Below are positions 15,547 to 25,453 of a stretch of DNA of 49,724 nucleotides, one piece after another. Source of the DNA: Bacteroidales bacterium (GTDB lineage Bacteria > Bacteroidota > Bacteroidia > Bacteroidales > WCHB1-69). A program made the position numbers and the translations under genes. Positions within the stretch are counted from its first letter, which is position 1, and each line of letters begins with the position of its first letter. The stretch covers positions 1-49,724 of the forward strand of contig JAFPVR010000004.1 of NCBI GenBank assembly GCA_017395245.1. Reading direction: 5' to 3'. The notes under the pieces were generated by a model, which did no database searches, had not been told where the DNA came from, and saw only the letters and a program-made list of their open reading frames with translations.

Positions 15547-16051
15547 GTCGAGAACAGAACATATCTTTCCATTACGAACCGATATTAATTTGCTAATATG
15601 ATTTTCTATCCCATTCTAGGGCTTCAAGTACCTCATCATCTTGTATTAATATCGCCGTTTACAATGATTCGCACCCTTAAATCACCGCCAACATTGACCT
15701 AACACTGACCTAACACTAACATAGGGTTAAGGCACTCGCCTCGCAAAAGACCCCGATTTGTTGCGTGCCCCCGGCACGCTGTCACACACGCTACGTCCCC
15801 ATACCCCACACTGCGGCTGGCGCCTTATGTGGGGTTATTAAGATGGCGTGCGTTCCGCACGCGGGGGCGGCAGAACACCCAACCGCGAGGACGCGGTTGG
15901 CTCCTTAACCGACAACGGCAAGGCTGCGGCATCGGGCGTACGTGATACGGGCACATGCGATACGCTCCTACGGACACCGCAAAACGCAAACCGTAAACCG
16001 ATGGTCAACATCAGACTGTAGCTTGCAAACGCCTTTCAACTTACGATGTCC
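15547..16051. other. Non-coding stretch with GC-rich hairpins
   Basis: No gene is supported. After an AT-rich 130 bases it contains a short repeat (CCTAACACTGA, CCTAACACTAA near 15699-15720) and three GC-rich hairpins: GCGTGCC/GGCACGC (15763-15779), GCGTGCG/CGCACGC (15846-15862) and CCAACCGCG/CGCGGTTGG (15879-15900). Confidence 0.65.
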
Positions 16052-16163
16052 CCAACACGAAGTAACCAACACGAAGTAACCAACACGAAGTAATCAACAT
16101 TTACTCACCAACACGAAGTAATCAACATTTACTCACCAACACGTAGTCACCAACATTCACTTA
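16052..16163. repeat. 14-bp tandem repeat upstream of the symporter promoter
   Basis: Eight consecutive 14-bp units run from 16052 to 16163: three CCAACACGAAGTAA, then alternating TCAACATTTACTCA and CCAACACGAAGTAA, then two variants. The array ends 7 bases before the -7 box at 16171, so the last units overlap where a -33 element should be. Confidence 0.9.
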
Positions 16164-16170
16164 AAAATCT

Positions 16171-16178
16171 TACCTTTG
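16171..16178 (+). promoter_or_regulatory. -7 promoter element for the symporter
   Basis: TACCTTTG, 24 bases upstream of the ATG and directly after the 14-bp repeat array. Confidence 0.75.
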
Positions 16179-16202
16179 CCGCCAAATTAAATCCCTCAAA
16201 AA

Positions 16203-17846
16203 ATGAACCCCGCTTTTCATACGATTGACATCATCATTTTCGCCGCCTATCTGCTAATCATTGTTGGATTGGGCATCTGGATTTCACACCGGAAGAAGAA
16301 CAAGGACAAGACCGCCGAGGACTACTTTTTGGCGGGTAAGTCGCTGCCGTGGTGGACGATAGGCGCGTCGCTGATTGCCGCCAACATCTCGGCAGAGCAG
16401 TTCATCGGAATGTCGGGCTCGGGGTTCGCAGGCGGCTTTGCAGTGGCCTCCTACGAGTTCATGGCCGCGCTCACCCTCATCATAGTGGCCAAGTTCTTCA
16501 TGCCTGTGTTCGTGAAACAGGGCATCTACACCATCCCCGAATTTGTGGAAAAACGGTTCTCACGAAATCTCAAGACCATCCTCGCCGTCTTCTGGTTGGG
16601 ACTCTTCATCTTCGTGAACCTCACCTCCGTGCTCTATCTCGGCGCGAAAGCCATTGACACCATCATCGGCATTGGCGACGGCTCGCTCATCATCCCCGCC
16701 ATCATCGGACTGGGCCTGATCGCCGCCCTCTACTCCATCACCGGCGGCCTTTCCTCCGTGGCCTGGACCGACATTCTGCAGGTTATCCTGCTCGTGCTCG
16801 GCGGCCTCATCACCACGGTGGTCGCGCTGCAGGTCATCAGTCCCGACGGCACCATTATGCAAGGCATCCAACATCTCACCAACGTGGCAGGTGACCGCAT
16901 GCACCTGATTTTGCCGAAAGACAACCCCGAATATCACAACCTGCCCGGCATTGCCATGCTCATCGGCGGACTATGGGTGGCAAATCTCTACTACTGGGGT
17001 TTCAACCAGTACATTATCCAGCGGGCATTCGCGGCCAAATCGCTGTCCGAAGCGCAAAAAGGTCTGGCTTTCGCGGCATTCCTCAAGCTGCTCATCCCCT
17101 TCATCGTGGTCATCCCCGGCATTGTGGCTTACGTGATGTATACCGAGGGCAGCTTCGGCGCGGTAGAGGCACTCACCAAGGCCAACGGTGCCCTCAACAA
17201 CGACAACGCCTACCCGTGGCTCATCAGCACCTTCATCCCGGTAGGACTTAAAGGGCTGGTAGTCGCTGCGTTAGCCGCCGCCATCATCTCCTCCTTAGCC
17301 TCTATGCTCAACTCCGCCTCCACTATTTATACCATGGACATCTACAAGCCCTATATCGCCCCGAAAGTGAAGGAGAAAACGGGCAAGGACGTGAGTCTGG
17401 TGCTGGTGGGACAGATTTCCGCCGGACTTTTCCTCATCATCGCCTGCTTGATTGCCCCGCTGCTCGGCAGTGTGGGACAGATGTTCCAGTACATACAGGA
17501 ATACACTGGTCTGGTGAGTCCGGGCATCCTCGCGCTGTTCCTGTTAGGATTGTTCTGGAAGAAGACCACCAACAAAGGTGCTATCACGGGTGTGGTTCTT
17601 TCCATCCCCATCGCACTGGCACTCAAATTCTTACCCATCGGCATGCCCTTTATCGACCAGATGTTCTACACCTGCCTGCTCACGATGGCCATTATCATCA
17701 TGGTGAGCTTGTGCACGTGCGAGAATGAAGATGATGTGAAAGGTATTGCGCTGACTTCCAGCATGTTCGAAACCAAAACGGACTTTCACATTGCGGCTTA
17801 TGCAATCTGTATTCTGCTCGTAGTAATTTATGCCGTGTTCTGGTAA
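16203..17846 (+). CDS. Sodium:solute symporter, SGLT-type sugar transporter
   Basis: A 547-residue inner-membrane protein of the SSS family with about 14 hydrophobic segments. Seen: DYFLAGKSLPWWTIGASLIAANISAEQFIGMSGSGFAGG, typical of the SGLT group including Vibrio vSGLT; TDILQVILLVLGG; YYWGFNQYIIQRAFAAKSLSEAQKG; and AAIISSLASMLNSASTIYTMDIY, which holds the Ser residues of the Na2 site region. The closest-looking members carry galactose or glucose with sodium, and galK lies 5.4 kb upstream, but the substrate is inferred. It is monocistronic, with promoter and terminators of its own. The 14-bp repeat array just upstream may influence its expression. Confidence 0.92.
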   Translation: MNPAFHTIDIIIFAAYLLIIVGLGIWISHRKKNKDKTAEDYFLAGKSLPWWTIGASLIAANISAEQFIGMSGSGFAGGFAVASYEFMAALTLIIVAKFFMPVFVKQGIYTIPEFVEKRFSRNLKTILAVFWLGLFIFVNLTSVLYLGAKAIDTIIGIGDGSLIIPAIIGLGLIAALYSITGGLSSVAWTDILQVILLVLGGLITTVVALQVISPDGTIMQGIQHLTNVAGDRMHLILPKDNPEYHNLPGIAMLIGGLWVANLYYWGFNQYIIQRAFAAKSLSEAQKGLAFAAFLKLLIPFIVVIPGIVAYVMYTEGSFGAVEALTKANGALNNDNAYPWLISTFIPVGLKGLVVAALAAAIISSLASMLNSASTIYTMDIYKPYIAPKVKEKTGKDVSLVLVGQISAGLFLIIACLIAPLLGSVGQMFQYIQEYTGLVSPGILALFLLGLFWKKTTNKGAITGVVLSIPIALALKFLPIGMPFIDQMFYTCLLTMAIIIMVSLCTCENEDDVKGIALTSSMFETKTDFHIAAYAICILLVVIYAVFW

Positions 17847-17990
17847 ATATACTGCCCTTTTGCCAAATATCACTTTAATTTTGTAATGCCCATTTGGCAT
17901 AAATTTCGCTCTTTTGCCGTTGAGTTTTGGGAGTTATTCTAACGGAACGATTCTCTATTCAAAAGGAAACCTATCAAGGTAGAGATAGAA

Positions 17991-18027
17991 GCAGGTCGTT
18001 TGAGTATTACCCCAATACGAGACCTGC
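17991..18027 (+). other. Two-step hairpin in the symporter 3' region
   Basis: GCAGGTC (17991-17997) pairs with GACCTGC (18021-18027), and inside it GTATT with AATAC. It lies 145 bases after the symporter stop and before the terminator at 18050. The remaining 17847-17990 shows no gene. Confidence 0.5.
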
Positions 18028-18049
18028 ATTCATGTGTTGTGTTATGTGC

Positions 18050-18080
18050 AAAAGGGACCCTCACGGGTCTCTTTTGTTTT
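18050..18080 (+). terminator. Terminator for the symporter transcript
   Basis: AAAAGGGACCC pairs with GGGTCTCTTTT around TCAC, then GTTTT. The A-rich 5' side makes it usable in both directions. Confidence 0.75.
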
Positions 18081-18097
18081 AAATAGTCCCCAAAAAG

Positions 18098-18126
18098 AAA
18101 GCCCTCGTCAAGAAGAGGAGGGCTTT
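18098..18126 (-). terminator. Terminator for the ruvA-sprA transcript
   Basis: AAAGCCCTC with GAGGGCTTT around an 11-nt loop; read on the minus strand it is followed by CTTTTTG. It lies about 30 bases after the sprA stop. Confidence 0.85.
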
Positions 18127-18157
18127 GTATAACGATGAGTATCAGCCGAATGATGAA

Positions 18158-21100
18158 TTATTGCGACAGCATCAGCTTTAGCTCGATACCTGTCTCAAAG
18201 TTCATGTTATTGTACTGATTCTTGTTCTTCGGCTTGTTGATGGCTTGGTCGTAGTAGAACCTCAAACCAACCAAGCGGCTGAACTGGTAATCAGCGGCGA
18301 CGTTGATGGTGACATTCAGCGCACCGGAGGTAACCTGATCGTCATCCTCGGTAATGCGGCGCAACATCGTCTGATTGTCTTTTATTCCGAAACCGGCCGT
18401 GACATTCAGGTCGCTGACAAACTGACGTTTCACACCGGAAAAGACCAATCCTATCTTGATGTCTTTGAAACGGTAGCCGGCAGAGAACGCCACCTCCTTG
18501 GCGGTGGTCTCCGTAATCTGCGTGTTAGCGAAACTGAGAGAGATATTGCGTGACTGTCGGTATTCCACTTTCAGCAACATGCTGTTTTTCAAGGTCATGT
18601 CAAAGCCAATCATCGGGCCGAACTGTTCGGTAAGGGCCATCTGGCTCAACTCATTGGCGGGGATAAAGTCGCCAAGGGCGTTGTAGGCGTTGGGGTAACC
18701 GTTCTCATCCTGCGTGTAGGCGATGTTGGTGGAATAGCTGCCGACATTGTAGCTACAGGTGTAGCTATGCGTCAGGGAGAAGCTCTGGAACACTTTCTCC
18801 ATGCCTTTGATTTTGGTCAAACCGTTATAGTTGAGGCGCCAGTTGGGCAACGGAATCTTCAGGAACGGTGTGAAGATGTCCGATTTCTGCGCATCTCTGT
18901 TGAGATAGGTGGTCAAGAAGGCACCCATGAGTACATCCTGGGAGATGGCGCTGTAACCGACCGGATAATCCGTCTCCGGATCGACATCGCCCGTGTAGTT
19001 GGGGTTGTTCTCTGCATAGCGATAGGCCAGTTCCTTACGAACCGCGCGGAAATCCTGGAACAGGTCGTCGTGATTGCGGAAGAAGGTTCCCAAACCGCAA
19101 TAGGTCATACTGAAGGTACCGGAACGTTGCGGGGTATAATGCGACACATTGCCAAGCTCATCAACATGGAAGTATTCGGAGAAATTCTGCGTGAAGTTGC
19201 GGTTGGCGGAGACATCGATGCGGAAATCCTTGAACGGCTCCACGGTGGCGCGGAAGTTCCACACTTCACTCCGGGTGCGCTGATACGGCGAATTCATCAG
19301 GGAATCGGTGGTCAGCCAGCCGTTGCTTGCCGCAATCGACTGAATGTCGGGCTGGGCACCGAACATGAAGAGGAATCCCGGCCCGCTACTTTCCTTCGTG
19401 TGACCCACTAACGTGGCCGAATACATATAACCGGGCAAAACCGTTCCGCTACCCCGTGTGTAGTTGGCAGAGACATTGCGCACTGACATCAACAAGCGCA
19501 CTGTTCCGTCCAAGATGATACGGCCGACATTCGGTCTGTCAATCGAATCGTTCTTGTCACGCTTTTTCTTACCTTTCTTAACCTCCTCGGCCAAATCATC
19601 CTCCTCATCCTCCTTGTCATCTTTGCCTTTCTTGGCATCCTTGCCCTTCTTATTGTTACCCTTCTTGTCCGGTAAAATACTTTGGTTAACTTTCTTAAGA
19701 TATGGGACTGAATTGTATAAGGTTACAAAGTTCAAAGTGGCATTTCCCTGAATATTCTGGGAGTTTTGGATGGTGTTGCCCAAGTAGGACAAGGAAAGCG
19801 CGGAAGCCGTGTATTGGTACATGGAGGTGTAGCGCAAGTTTGCGGAAACAAACTTGAAGAGCGGAATCTTGTTGATGGGCACCTGGTAGGTGGCGCTGAA
19901 GTTTTGGCGATAGTCGGTGGTGCGGCCGCCCCTGCCGATACAACGCCACACAGAATCTCGCTTCACACGGGTGTCGACACGGCCTTCCGGCTCGTCAATA
20001 CGCGCAGAAGCGTCCGCCTTGAATTCCAACCGGAGGCTCTGGAAGATGTCCCAGTTGATGGCGTAGTTGCGGGTCCAGTCGAAGGACTTCACGTAGTTAG
20101 TGTCAATGATGATATTACCCTTGCTCTTCGGACGATATTTGAACTCCTGCAAGTCGCGGTGAATCGTGGTGCGGAACACAAGATTCTTCGGCATGGGCGT
20201 GATGTTGAAATCGCGAATAATCTGCAACCACTTGTTGCTCATCCATTTGACCTTTGAGAACGGACGATAGTTCTTCGGATTGGTGCTGAACGTGTATCCG
20301 ATTTCACCATTATGGATATATTCGTTGTTCATCTCCATATCCTCATCGCGCTGCACCAATTCGGAATAGGAGTAGGAGAAGTCGAGGTTCTCAACATCCC
20401 AGACATGCATCTTGCCGCCCTTCGAGAAGTCGCGCTCCTTGCGGACGTTCATCAAGTTGACATTCTGGCGACGAGTGACTTTATTGGTCAGGAAACGGAG
20501 CGAATCGCGCGACTCCGCGGTGGGAAGGTCGGCCAACTCGTCTTTCATCTTCACGTCGGGGTTCAGCGGGTTGTATTCAGGCTGCACCACCGCCAACGAG
20601 TAGTCGTAGTGCACGGGAATCCTGATGTTCCATTTTTCCGGGAAAAGCAGCTTGCCACCGTCGATATTCGTGGCAAGGTCGAAGTTGACATTGGTTTCGT
20701 GCGACCGTTCAGTGATAGACTGCTCCAAACCTCCGAAACCAGGCGAAGAGTAGACGCCCGAAAGGGTTAGGTCACCCACATCGGCAAGGGTCGTCCTGGC
20801 GCGAAGCAAGGCAGCAAATCCCTGTCGGTCATCGAACCCGCAAAGTCGCAACTCATTGACCCACATCTCCACAGACTTGGGCTTCATATCGTCATTATCG
20901 TTAGCCGTCCGCTTCTTGGGGTTACGAATACCGATCATAATGGTGGTTACGTCGCCCAAGTTCGGGTTACCGACCACTGTATAACGCGGATCCATGTCCG
21001 AAATGGGCAGAATCGAATAAGGTGCCAGGATGCTCGGATGGCGTCCCTCCCGAATGGCTCGATTACGCTGCATCTTCAAAGAGACCAAGGAGTCCAGTAC

Positions 21101-24100
21101 AATACGAACCATATTGTGCTCAGGCCAAATAGCGTTGGTATCGCGACCCACACCCCACGGGGTAATCTCAATCGGAAGCTCATACTCATAGTAGTTCTCC
21201 GTGAAGTCGGAACCCAAGCGGATAAACGCCGTCACTTCGCCAGGACGCAGATCACCGGAAGAGAAGACATCTTCGGCATGGATGTACATCTGCAAGTTAT
21301 GGAACTGACGGAGGTCGTACGACGTGCTCTTATAGATGGCACGGGAATCACCATCAGGCAGGTTCACCGCCTTCATCGTCACCGATTGTTCGTTCTCCTG
21401 ATAAGCCTGGGCGGTCATACCGTAGGCGGTCTCGCGGATAATGCCCGGAGGTAGCACATATGGAATCGGCACGCGGTTGGCATTCTCCTCGAAGCTCACC
21501 GTTCCGACATAGAAGGAGCTCTCACCGTCATCCTGCGTCGGGTTGTAGTCGCCGTCCTCGCGCAAACTGAGGTTGTACGTACGCCAACTGCTGCGCACCA
21601 GCTCAAACGTGGCCAAACGGCAGACAATCGGCTCCTCAAATTCCCGCATGAAGACACGCATGAAACGGATGGAGTTAAAACCCGTCATGCCGTTCACTAC
21701 CTTGTCGGGATTGTGAATCGGAATACGGAACTGATACCATTTGGTGGCAGGGCGTTCGCCGTTGGGCAGCGTGTTGGGATGCCCTTCATAAACATCGTTG
21801 ATGTAATTCTCACCCACCACCATCTTGTCGGGCGACAGGTCAATCACATATTGATAATAGCGCTCATCCTCACTCAACGTGTTGTCGTTGTTCATATCCT
21901 CCAAGTTCGGGATATTGGTGGCGGCCGTGGGATAGCTCTCCGGACTCTGGTCGTCGGTGGGGGAGTTTCCTTCTGAGTTGTTGTAATATTTGTAACGTTC
22001 CACCACCTTGAGGTCCATCTCGTCATAGTCGTGACCTCTGAAATAGTGGTAGTTATCGGCTGACGGGTCGTTGACGGCATTCTGATAGGCCAGTGAACCC
22101 GGTCCGAAAGCGGCTTCCACCCTGCTGACGTACACCTCTCCGAAATAATCCCGCTCACGAATGGTTGACAAACCGTCGTAACCGATATCCTGGTATTGGC
22201 GGGTACCGTTTTGGTTGTCGAAGGAGTTCACAATCAGCTGGTTGGTAGGCACACGACCCCAGACTGTGAAGGCCACATCGTCATCAGAATCATCGGTAGG
22301 CATACCACTCTCGAAGAATTTCACACCGTCGCGGAGAATATCCTCGGAGATATCACCCAAGTTAAAGTAAAGCTTACCGCCCTTGTGATTTGGATTTTCA
22401 ATGAAGGGGTCCATCATCCAGAACTCGATGTATTCGTAGTTGGAAGACTCGAAATCGGTCTGGTCGAACTTACGCATGATACCGCCCCAACGAGTTTCGG
22501 GATCTTTCAGGGTACCGTCCTCGTTCAAACCACTGGAGTAACCTTCCGAACCATCCACATCATAGTTGTAGGAACCTCTCTCAGAAGGATAGAAGGCCAG
22601 GTTGAAAACGTTCATCAGCGTGGAAAGCTGCGTAGTGGCCTGCTCTTTGAACGGGAAAAGTTCGGGCTCATAAACGGCACGGGCGTAAGGCCGCGAAAGG
22701 TCATCCTTGGTCAGGTTGGAGGGGACTGCGCTACCGCTGTTGTAGAACAACGGGTCGATGAGATACCAGGCCAAACGGGCGCGGTTGTATCCGTATGCGA
22801 GTTGCCGGCGCGCTGAAGCCGTCACGCCTACCGGCAAGGCCTCGGGGAAGAGATCAGGCTGCCCCTGCGGCGTGGATGCCATCACCCAGTTGCTGATATT
22901 CATCAGGTCGACGGTCGATTTCGCCGACTCGAAATTGTCAATATACGTGGTACCTTCCTTGCCAATCTGACGGTTGTGGCCCGGAATGAAATGAGCGAAC
23001 TCACCGTCTAAGTTCAAGTACGACTTTGTGGTGGTATGATGGAAACTCAACAGGTCAATAGCCTTCGTAACGAACGGAAGTTCCGTCTTATAGGCGAAAT
23101 TCATACCCCAAATCAAGTTATTGATAGGCTCGTCGCCATAGTTGACCTTGTTGGTGAAGGGACGCTCACGCAGGTTCAGCAACGTCGCACCCACCGTGAA
23201 GTCGGGCGAGAAAACATAATCCAAAGTGACACCGAACATGCGCTTGTCGGTCTGGTAGGCATCGTCGGTTTCCGGGGTAATCTGAATCGGCGTGCCGGAT
23301 GCCAAAATGCTCTGGTTGATGATCGTCACCACACCCATGTCGTAGTTGACGGTGTAGTCCACGTTCTCCGTCAGCGTGATACCGCCGGCGGTCACTTTCA
23401 CGGCCTTGGTCGCGCCGCCGCCCGTGAAATGGAACTCGGAGCCATACGACGAACGGTAGCTACCTTCGATATAGTACTTGTTTTTGTTGGTTATCTGCTG
23501 CGCCATGGTCTTCGTCATCGTGTAGAGCGAGTCGAAAGCATACTTGTCGGCCAGCTCCGGATCGTCGAGCACTGCACGCAAATCCTTACCGAAAGGCTCT
23601 GTATGGGGGAAATAGACACGGCCGTTGGAAGAGTTGATGGTACCGCCCGAGATGTGGGCACCGTCGATGAAGTCGAAAATACCATCGGGCGTGGGGTCTT
23701 GTTGCTGGTTCAAACGGTCCATGCCCATCAAGCGGATCAACGGGATACCCTTCTGCGCACCCTCCGTGAAGAAACCGTTCGGCGTGCCCGCCGCATCGCC
23801 CGTATAGAGGATGTTCAAACGGAATTTGTCGGAAGAGACCTGATAAGCCGACAAGCTGTAGACGTTCTTCATCATCAACTTCCACAGCGGAGACTTGGTA
23901 TTCAGGTTTGTACTCTTCAACAGCTTGGCACGAATACAGTTAGGCGTGGCCACCTCATTGGAGAACTCACCCACCTGATACACATGGTCGTCACCGATGA
24001 CCGTATATTGGAACGCCACAGCCAGCACCTGGTCGGAGGCGAGGGCAGAATTCAACGAGATGAAACCCAACTTCGTATTCACCGTGTATTCGTTAGGGGA

Positions 24101-25438
24101 AAGCAGACGCGCACTCTCCACCTTTTCGTAGTCGGTGCCCGACTTGAAGCCAATCGACTGCATATTGCTCGACACATTGGCGATGTTGCGGATCAAGGAA
24201 CTGTCGGCATACATCGTCAGGTTGTTGGTATAGTTGTCCGGCAATTGCCCGCCAGCGTATGCGGGGTTGTACGACAAGGCAGGGAACTGCGGGTCATATT
24301 CACCCAAATCAGTGAAAGCCACAATGTTACGGTTGTTCGTAGTCGCCGATCCAACCGTTGTGCGCCACACCTCAATCTTGGTGATGACGATGGGAGAGCT
24401 AACCAACGGCAGCGTGCTGAGGTATTGGTTATAATGCTCTTCGAAGAAATGGGCGATGAAGAAGTGCTTGTTCTCCTCGTATTCGTCGGCGCGGAAGTAG
24501 AAGTCAGTCTCTTCGGCGCCGCCCTCCACCGTGATGGTCTGGGAGGAACCCTTCTTTCGCGACGCGACGGCCGTGATGAACAAGTTACCGAACTTGAGTT
24601 GCGTCTTCACACCGAACAAACTTTGGCTACCGTTAATCAACGTGCTGTTCAGCGGAAGCGTAACATCACCAAACTCAATGAGTTGCAGAATGTCATCCTC
24701 CTTACCGTTGTATTTGAGCTTGATCTGGTCGGTTTTGGTCGTCACTGCCAGCTCATCCGTCGAATAGTTGAGATTGAACTCAATTTTGTCACCGATTTTC
24801 GCTAACAAGTTAAGCTGAATATCCTCGTCGAAATCGAGTTGCAACTGTTTACGCTGCTTCACTGGCAGCAGGTAATTATCTGTTTGTGTGTATTTTACAC
24901 CCAACTTCAACCCCACATTTCCTGAAGGTCGTATGTCGATGGTGTTGCTGCCGAAGATGCCCTCGAAAATGTCGCCGCCGATGTGCAGCTGCGGTATGAG
25001 GCCACTGCCTCTGCGGTTGTTGGGTCCGCCGCCAATACTCCGACTCTGGCTCTGCCAATAGTCATGGATACTCTGCTGCAGGTCGTAATTGATGTACTCA
25101 TTGACGTTCATGTAGGCACCTGGACCGAATGTCGAGCTGCCGGTCATGTACTGGAAGTTGTAGGTATTTGTCTCCGGGTCGTAAATAATGGACTGCCCGA
25201 TTCCAGGCGGGTTGTTGAGATAGAACGGGTTGTTTGGATCGGGAATCAGCGGGTTGATGTCCGGCTGGGGAAGTGTCGGCGGGGTGGTATCGGGCGGACA
25301 AATCGGGTACGACAGTTCCACCCGCGTGGGTAGCGTCTTGCGGACAAAGGGCCCGTTGGCGGCTTTCAGACCGAGATGTCCGAATCCGACAACGAGAAGC
25401 GCTATGATGACAGCGTGTATATGATGTCTTAGTTTCAA
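18158..25438 (-). CDS. sprA: T9SS outer-membrane translocon SprA/Sov
   Basis: A 2426-residue protein, the usual size of SprA (Sov in Porphyromonas), the very large beta-barrel that forms the type IX secretion pore in the outer membrane. It has a signal peptide (MKLRHHIHAVIIALLVVGFG), a Pro-rich N-terminal linker, the SprA N-terminal signatures (NVGLKLGVKYTQTDNYLLP, LQLDFDEDIQLNLLAKIGDK), and long alternating beta-strand regions ending in a strand-like C-terminus (NFETGIELKLMLSQ). A Lys/Asp/Glu-rich low-complexity loop (KKGNNKKGKDAKKGKDDKED) lies near residue 1910. It follows ruvA by 15 bases, an order common in Bacteroidota. Its cargo candidates in the window are 3609-6209 and 14092-15546. 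Confidence 0.95.
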   Translation of the reverse strand: MKLRHHIHAVIIALLVVGFGHLGLKAANGPFVRKTLPTRVELSYPICPPDTTPPTLPQPDINPLIPDPNNPFYLNNPPGIGQSIIYDPETNTYNFQYMTGSSTFGPGAYMNVNEYINYDLQQSIHDYWQSQSRSIGGGPNNRRGSGLIPQLHIGGDIFEGIFGSNTIDIRPSGNVGLKLGVKYTQTDNYLLPVKQRKQLQLDFDEDIQLNLLAKIGDKIEFNLNYSTDELAVTTKTDQIKLKYNGKEDDILQLIEFGDVTLPLNSTLINGSQSLFGVKTQLKFGNLFITAVASRKKGSSQTITVEGGAEETDFYFRADEYEENKHFFIAHFFEEHYNQYLSTLPLVSSPIVITKIEVWRTTVGSATTNNRNIVAFTDLGEYDPQFPALSYNPAYAGGQLPDNYTNNLTMYADSSLIRNIANVSSNMQSIGFKSGTDYEKVESARLLSPNEYTVNTKLGFISLNSALASDQVLAVAFQYTVIGDDHVYQVGEFSNEVATPNCIRAKLLKSTNLNTKSPLWKLMMKNVYSLSAYQVSSDKFRLNILYTGDAAGTPNGFFTEGAQKGIPLIRLMGMDRLNQQQDPTPDGIFDFIDGAHISGGTINSSNGRVYFPHTEPFGKDLRAVLDDPELADKYAFDSLYTMTKTMAQQITNKNKYYIEGSYRSSYGSEFHFTGGGATKAVKVTAGGITLTENVDYTVNYDMGVVTIINQSILASGTPIQITPETDDAYQTDKRMFGVTLDYVFSPDFTVGATLLNLRERPFTNKVNYGDEPINNLIWGMNFAYKTELPFVTKAIDLLSFHHTTTKSYLNLDGEFAHFIPGHNRQIGKEGTTYIDNFESAKSTVDLMNISNWVMASTPQGQPDLFPEALPVGVTASARRQLAYGYNRARLAWYLIDPLFYNSGSAVPSNLTKDDLSRPYARAVYEPELFPFKEQATTQLSTLMNVFNLAFYPSERGSYNYDVDGSEGYSSGLNEDGTLKDPETRWGGIMRKFDQTDFESSNYEYIEFWMMDPFIENPNHKGGKLYFNLGDISEDILRDGVKFFESGMPTDDSDDDVAFTVWGRVPTNQLIVNSFDNQNGTRQYQDIGYDGLSTIRERDYFGEVYVSRVEAAFGPGSLAYQNAVNDPSADNYHYFRGHDYDEMDLKVVERYKYYNNSEGNSPTDDQSPESYPTAATNIPNLEDMNNDNTLSEDERYYQYVIDLSPDKMVVGENYINDVYEGHPNTLPNGERPATKWYQFRIPIHNPDKVVNGMTGFNSIRFMRVFMREFEEPIVCRLATFELVRSSWRTYNLSLREDGDYNPTQDDGESSFYVGTVSFEENANRVPIPYVLPPGIIRETAYGMTAQAYQENEQSVTMKAVNLPDGDSRAIYKSTSYDLRQFHNLQMYIHAEDVFSSGDLRPGEVTAFIRLGSDFTENYYEYELPIEITPWGVGRDTNAIWPEHNMVRIVLDSLVSLKMQRNRAIREGRHPSILAPYSILPISDMDPRYTVVGNPNLGDVTTIMIGIRNPKKRTANDNDDMKPKSVEMWVNELRLCGFDDRQGFAALLRARTTLADVGDLTLSGVYSSPGFGGLEQSITERSHETNVNFDLATNIDGGKLLFPEKWNIRIPVHYDYSLAVVQPEYNPLNPDVKMKDELADLPTAESRDSLRFLTNKVTRRQNVNLMNVRKERDFSKGGKMHVWDVENLDFSYSYSELVQRDEDMEMNNEYIHNGEIGYTFSTNPKNYRPFSKVKWMSNKWLQIIRDFNITPMPKNLVFRTTIHRDLQEFKYRPKSKGNIIIDTNYVKSFDWTRNYAINWDIFQSLRLEFKADASARIDEPEGRVDTRVKRDSVWRCIGRGGRTTDYRQNFSATYQVPINKIPLFKFVSANLRYTSMYQYTASALSLSYLGNTIQNSQNIQGNATLNFVTLYNSVPYLKKVNQSILPDKKGNNKKGKDAKKGKDDKEDEEDDLAEEVKKGKKKRDKNDSIDRPNVGRIILDGTVRLLMSVRNVSANYTRGSGTVLPGYMYSATLVGHTKESSGPGFLFMFGAQPDIQSIAASNGWLTTDSLMNSPYQRTRSEVWNFRATVEPFKDFRIDVSANRNFTQNFSEYFHVDELGNVSHYTPQRSGTFSMTYCGLGTFFRNHDDLFQDFRAVRKELAYRYAENNPNYTGDVDPETDYPVGYSAISQDVLMGAFLTTYLNRDAQKSDIFTPFLKIPLPNWRLNYNGLTKIKGMEKVFQSFSLTHSYTCSYNVGSYSTNIAYTQDENGYPNAYNALGDFIPANELSQMALTEQFGPMIGFDMTLKNSMLLKVEYRQSRNISLSFANTQITETTAKEVAFSAGYRFKDIKIGLVFSGVKRQFVSDLNVTAGFGIKDNQTMLRRITEDDDQVTSGALNVTINVAADYQFSRLVGLRFYYDQAINKPKNKNQYNNMNFETGIELKLMLSQ

Positions 25439-25453
25439 GTCTCTCTTTTTTTG

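Noticed and set aside
16052-16163. CRISPR or integron array
   Set aside because: 14-bp units without spacers; no recombinase gene near.
23036-24805. 589-residue open frame antisense to sprA
   Set aside because: It lies fully opposite the well-supported sprA gene; its composition (His-, Val- and Arg-rich) is what the reverse of beta-rich coding sequence gives, and no domain is visible.
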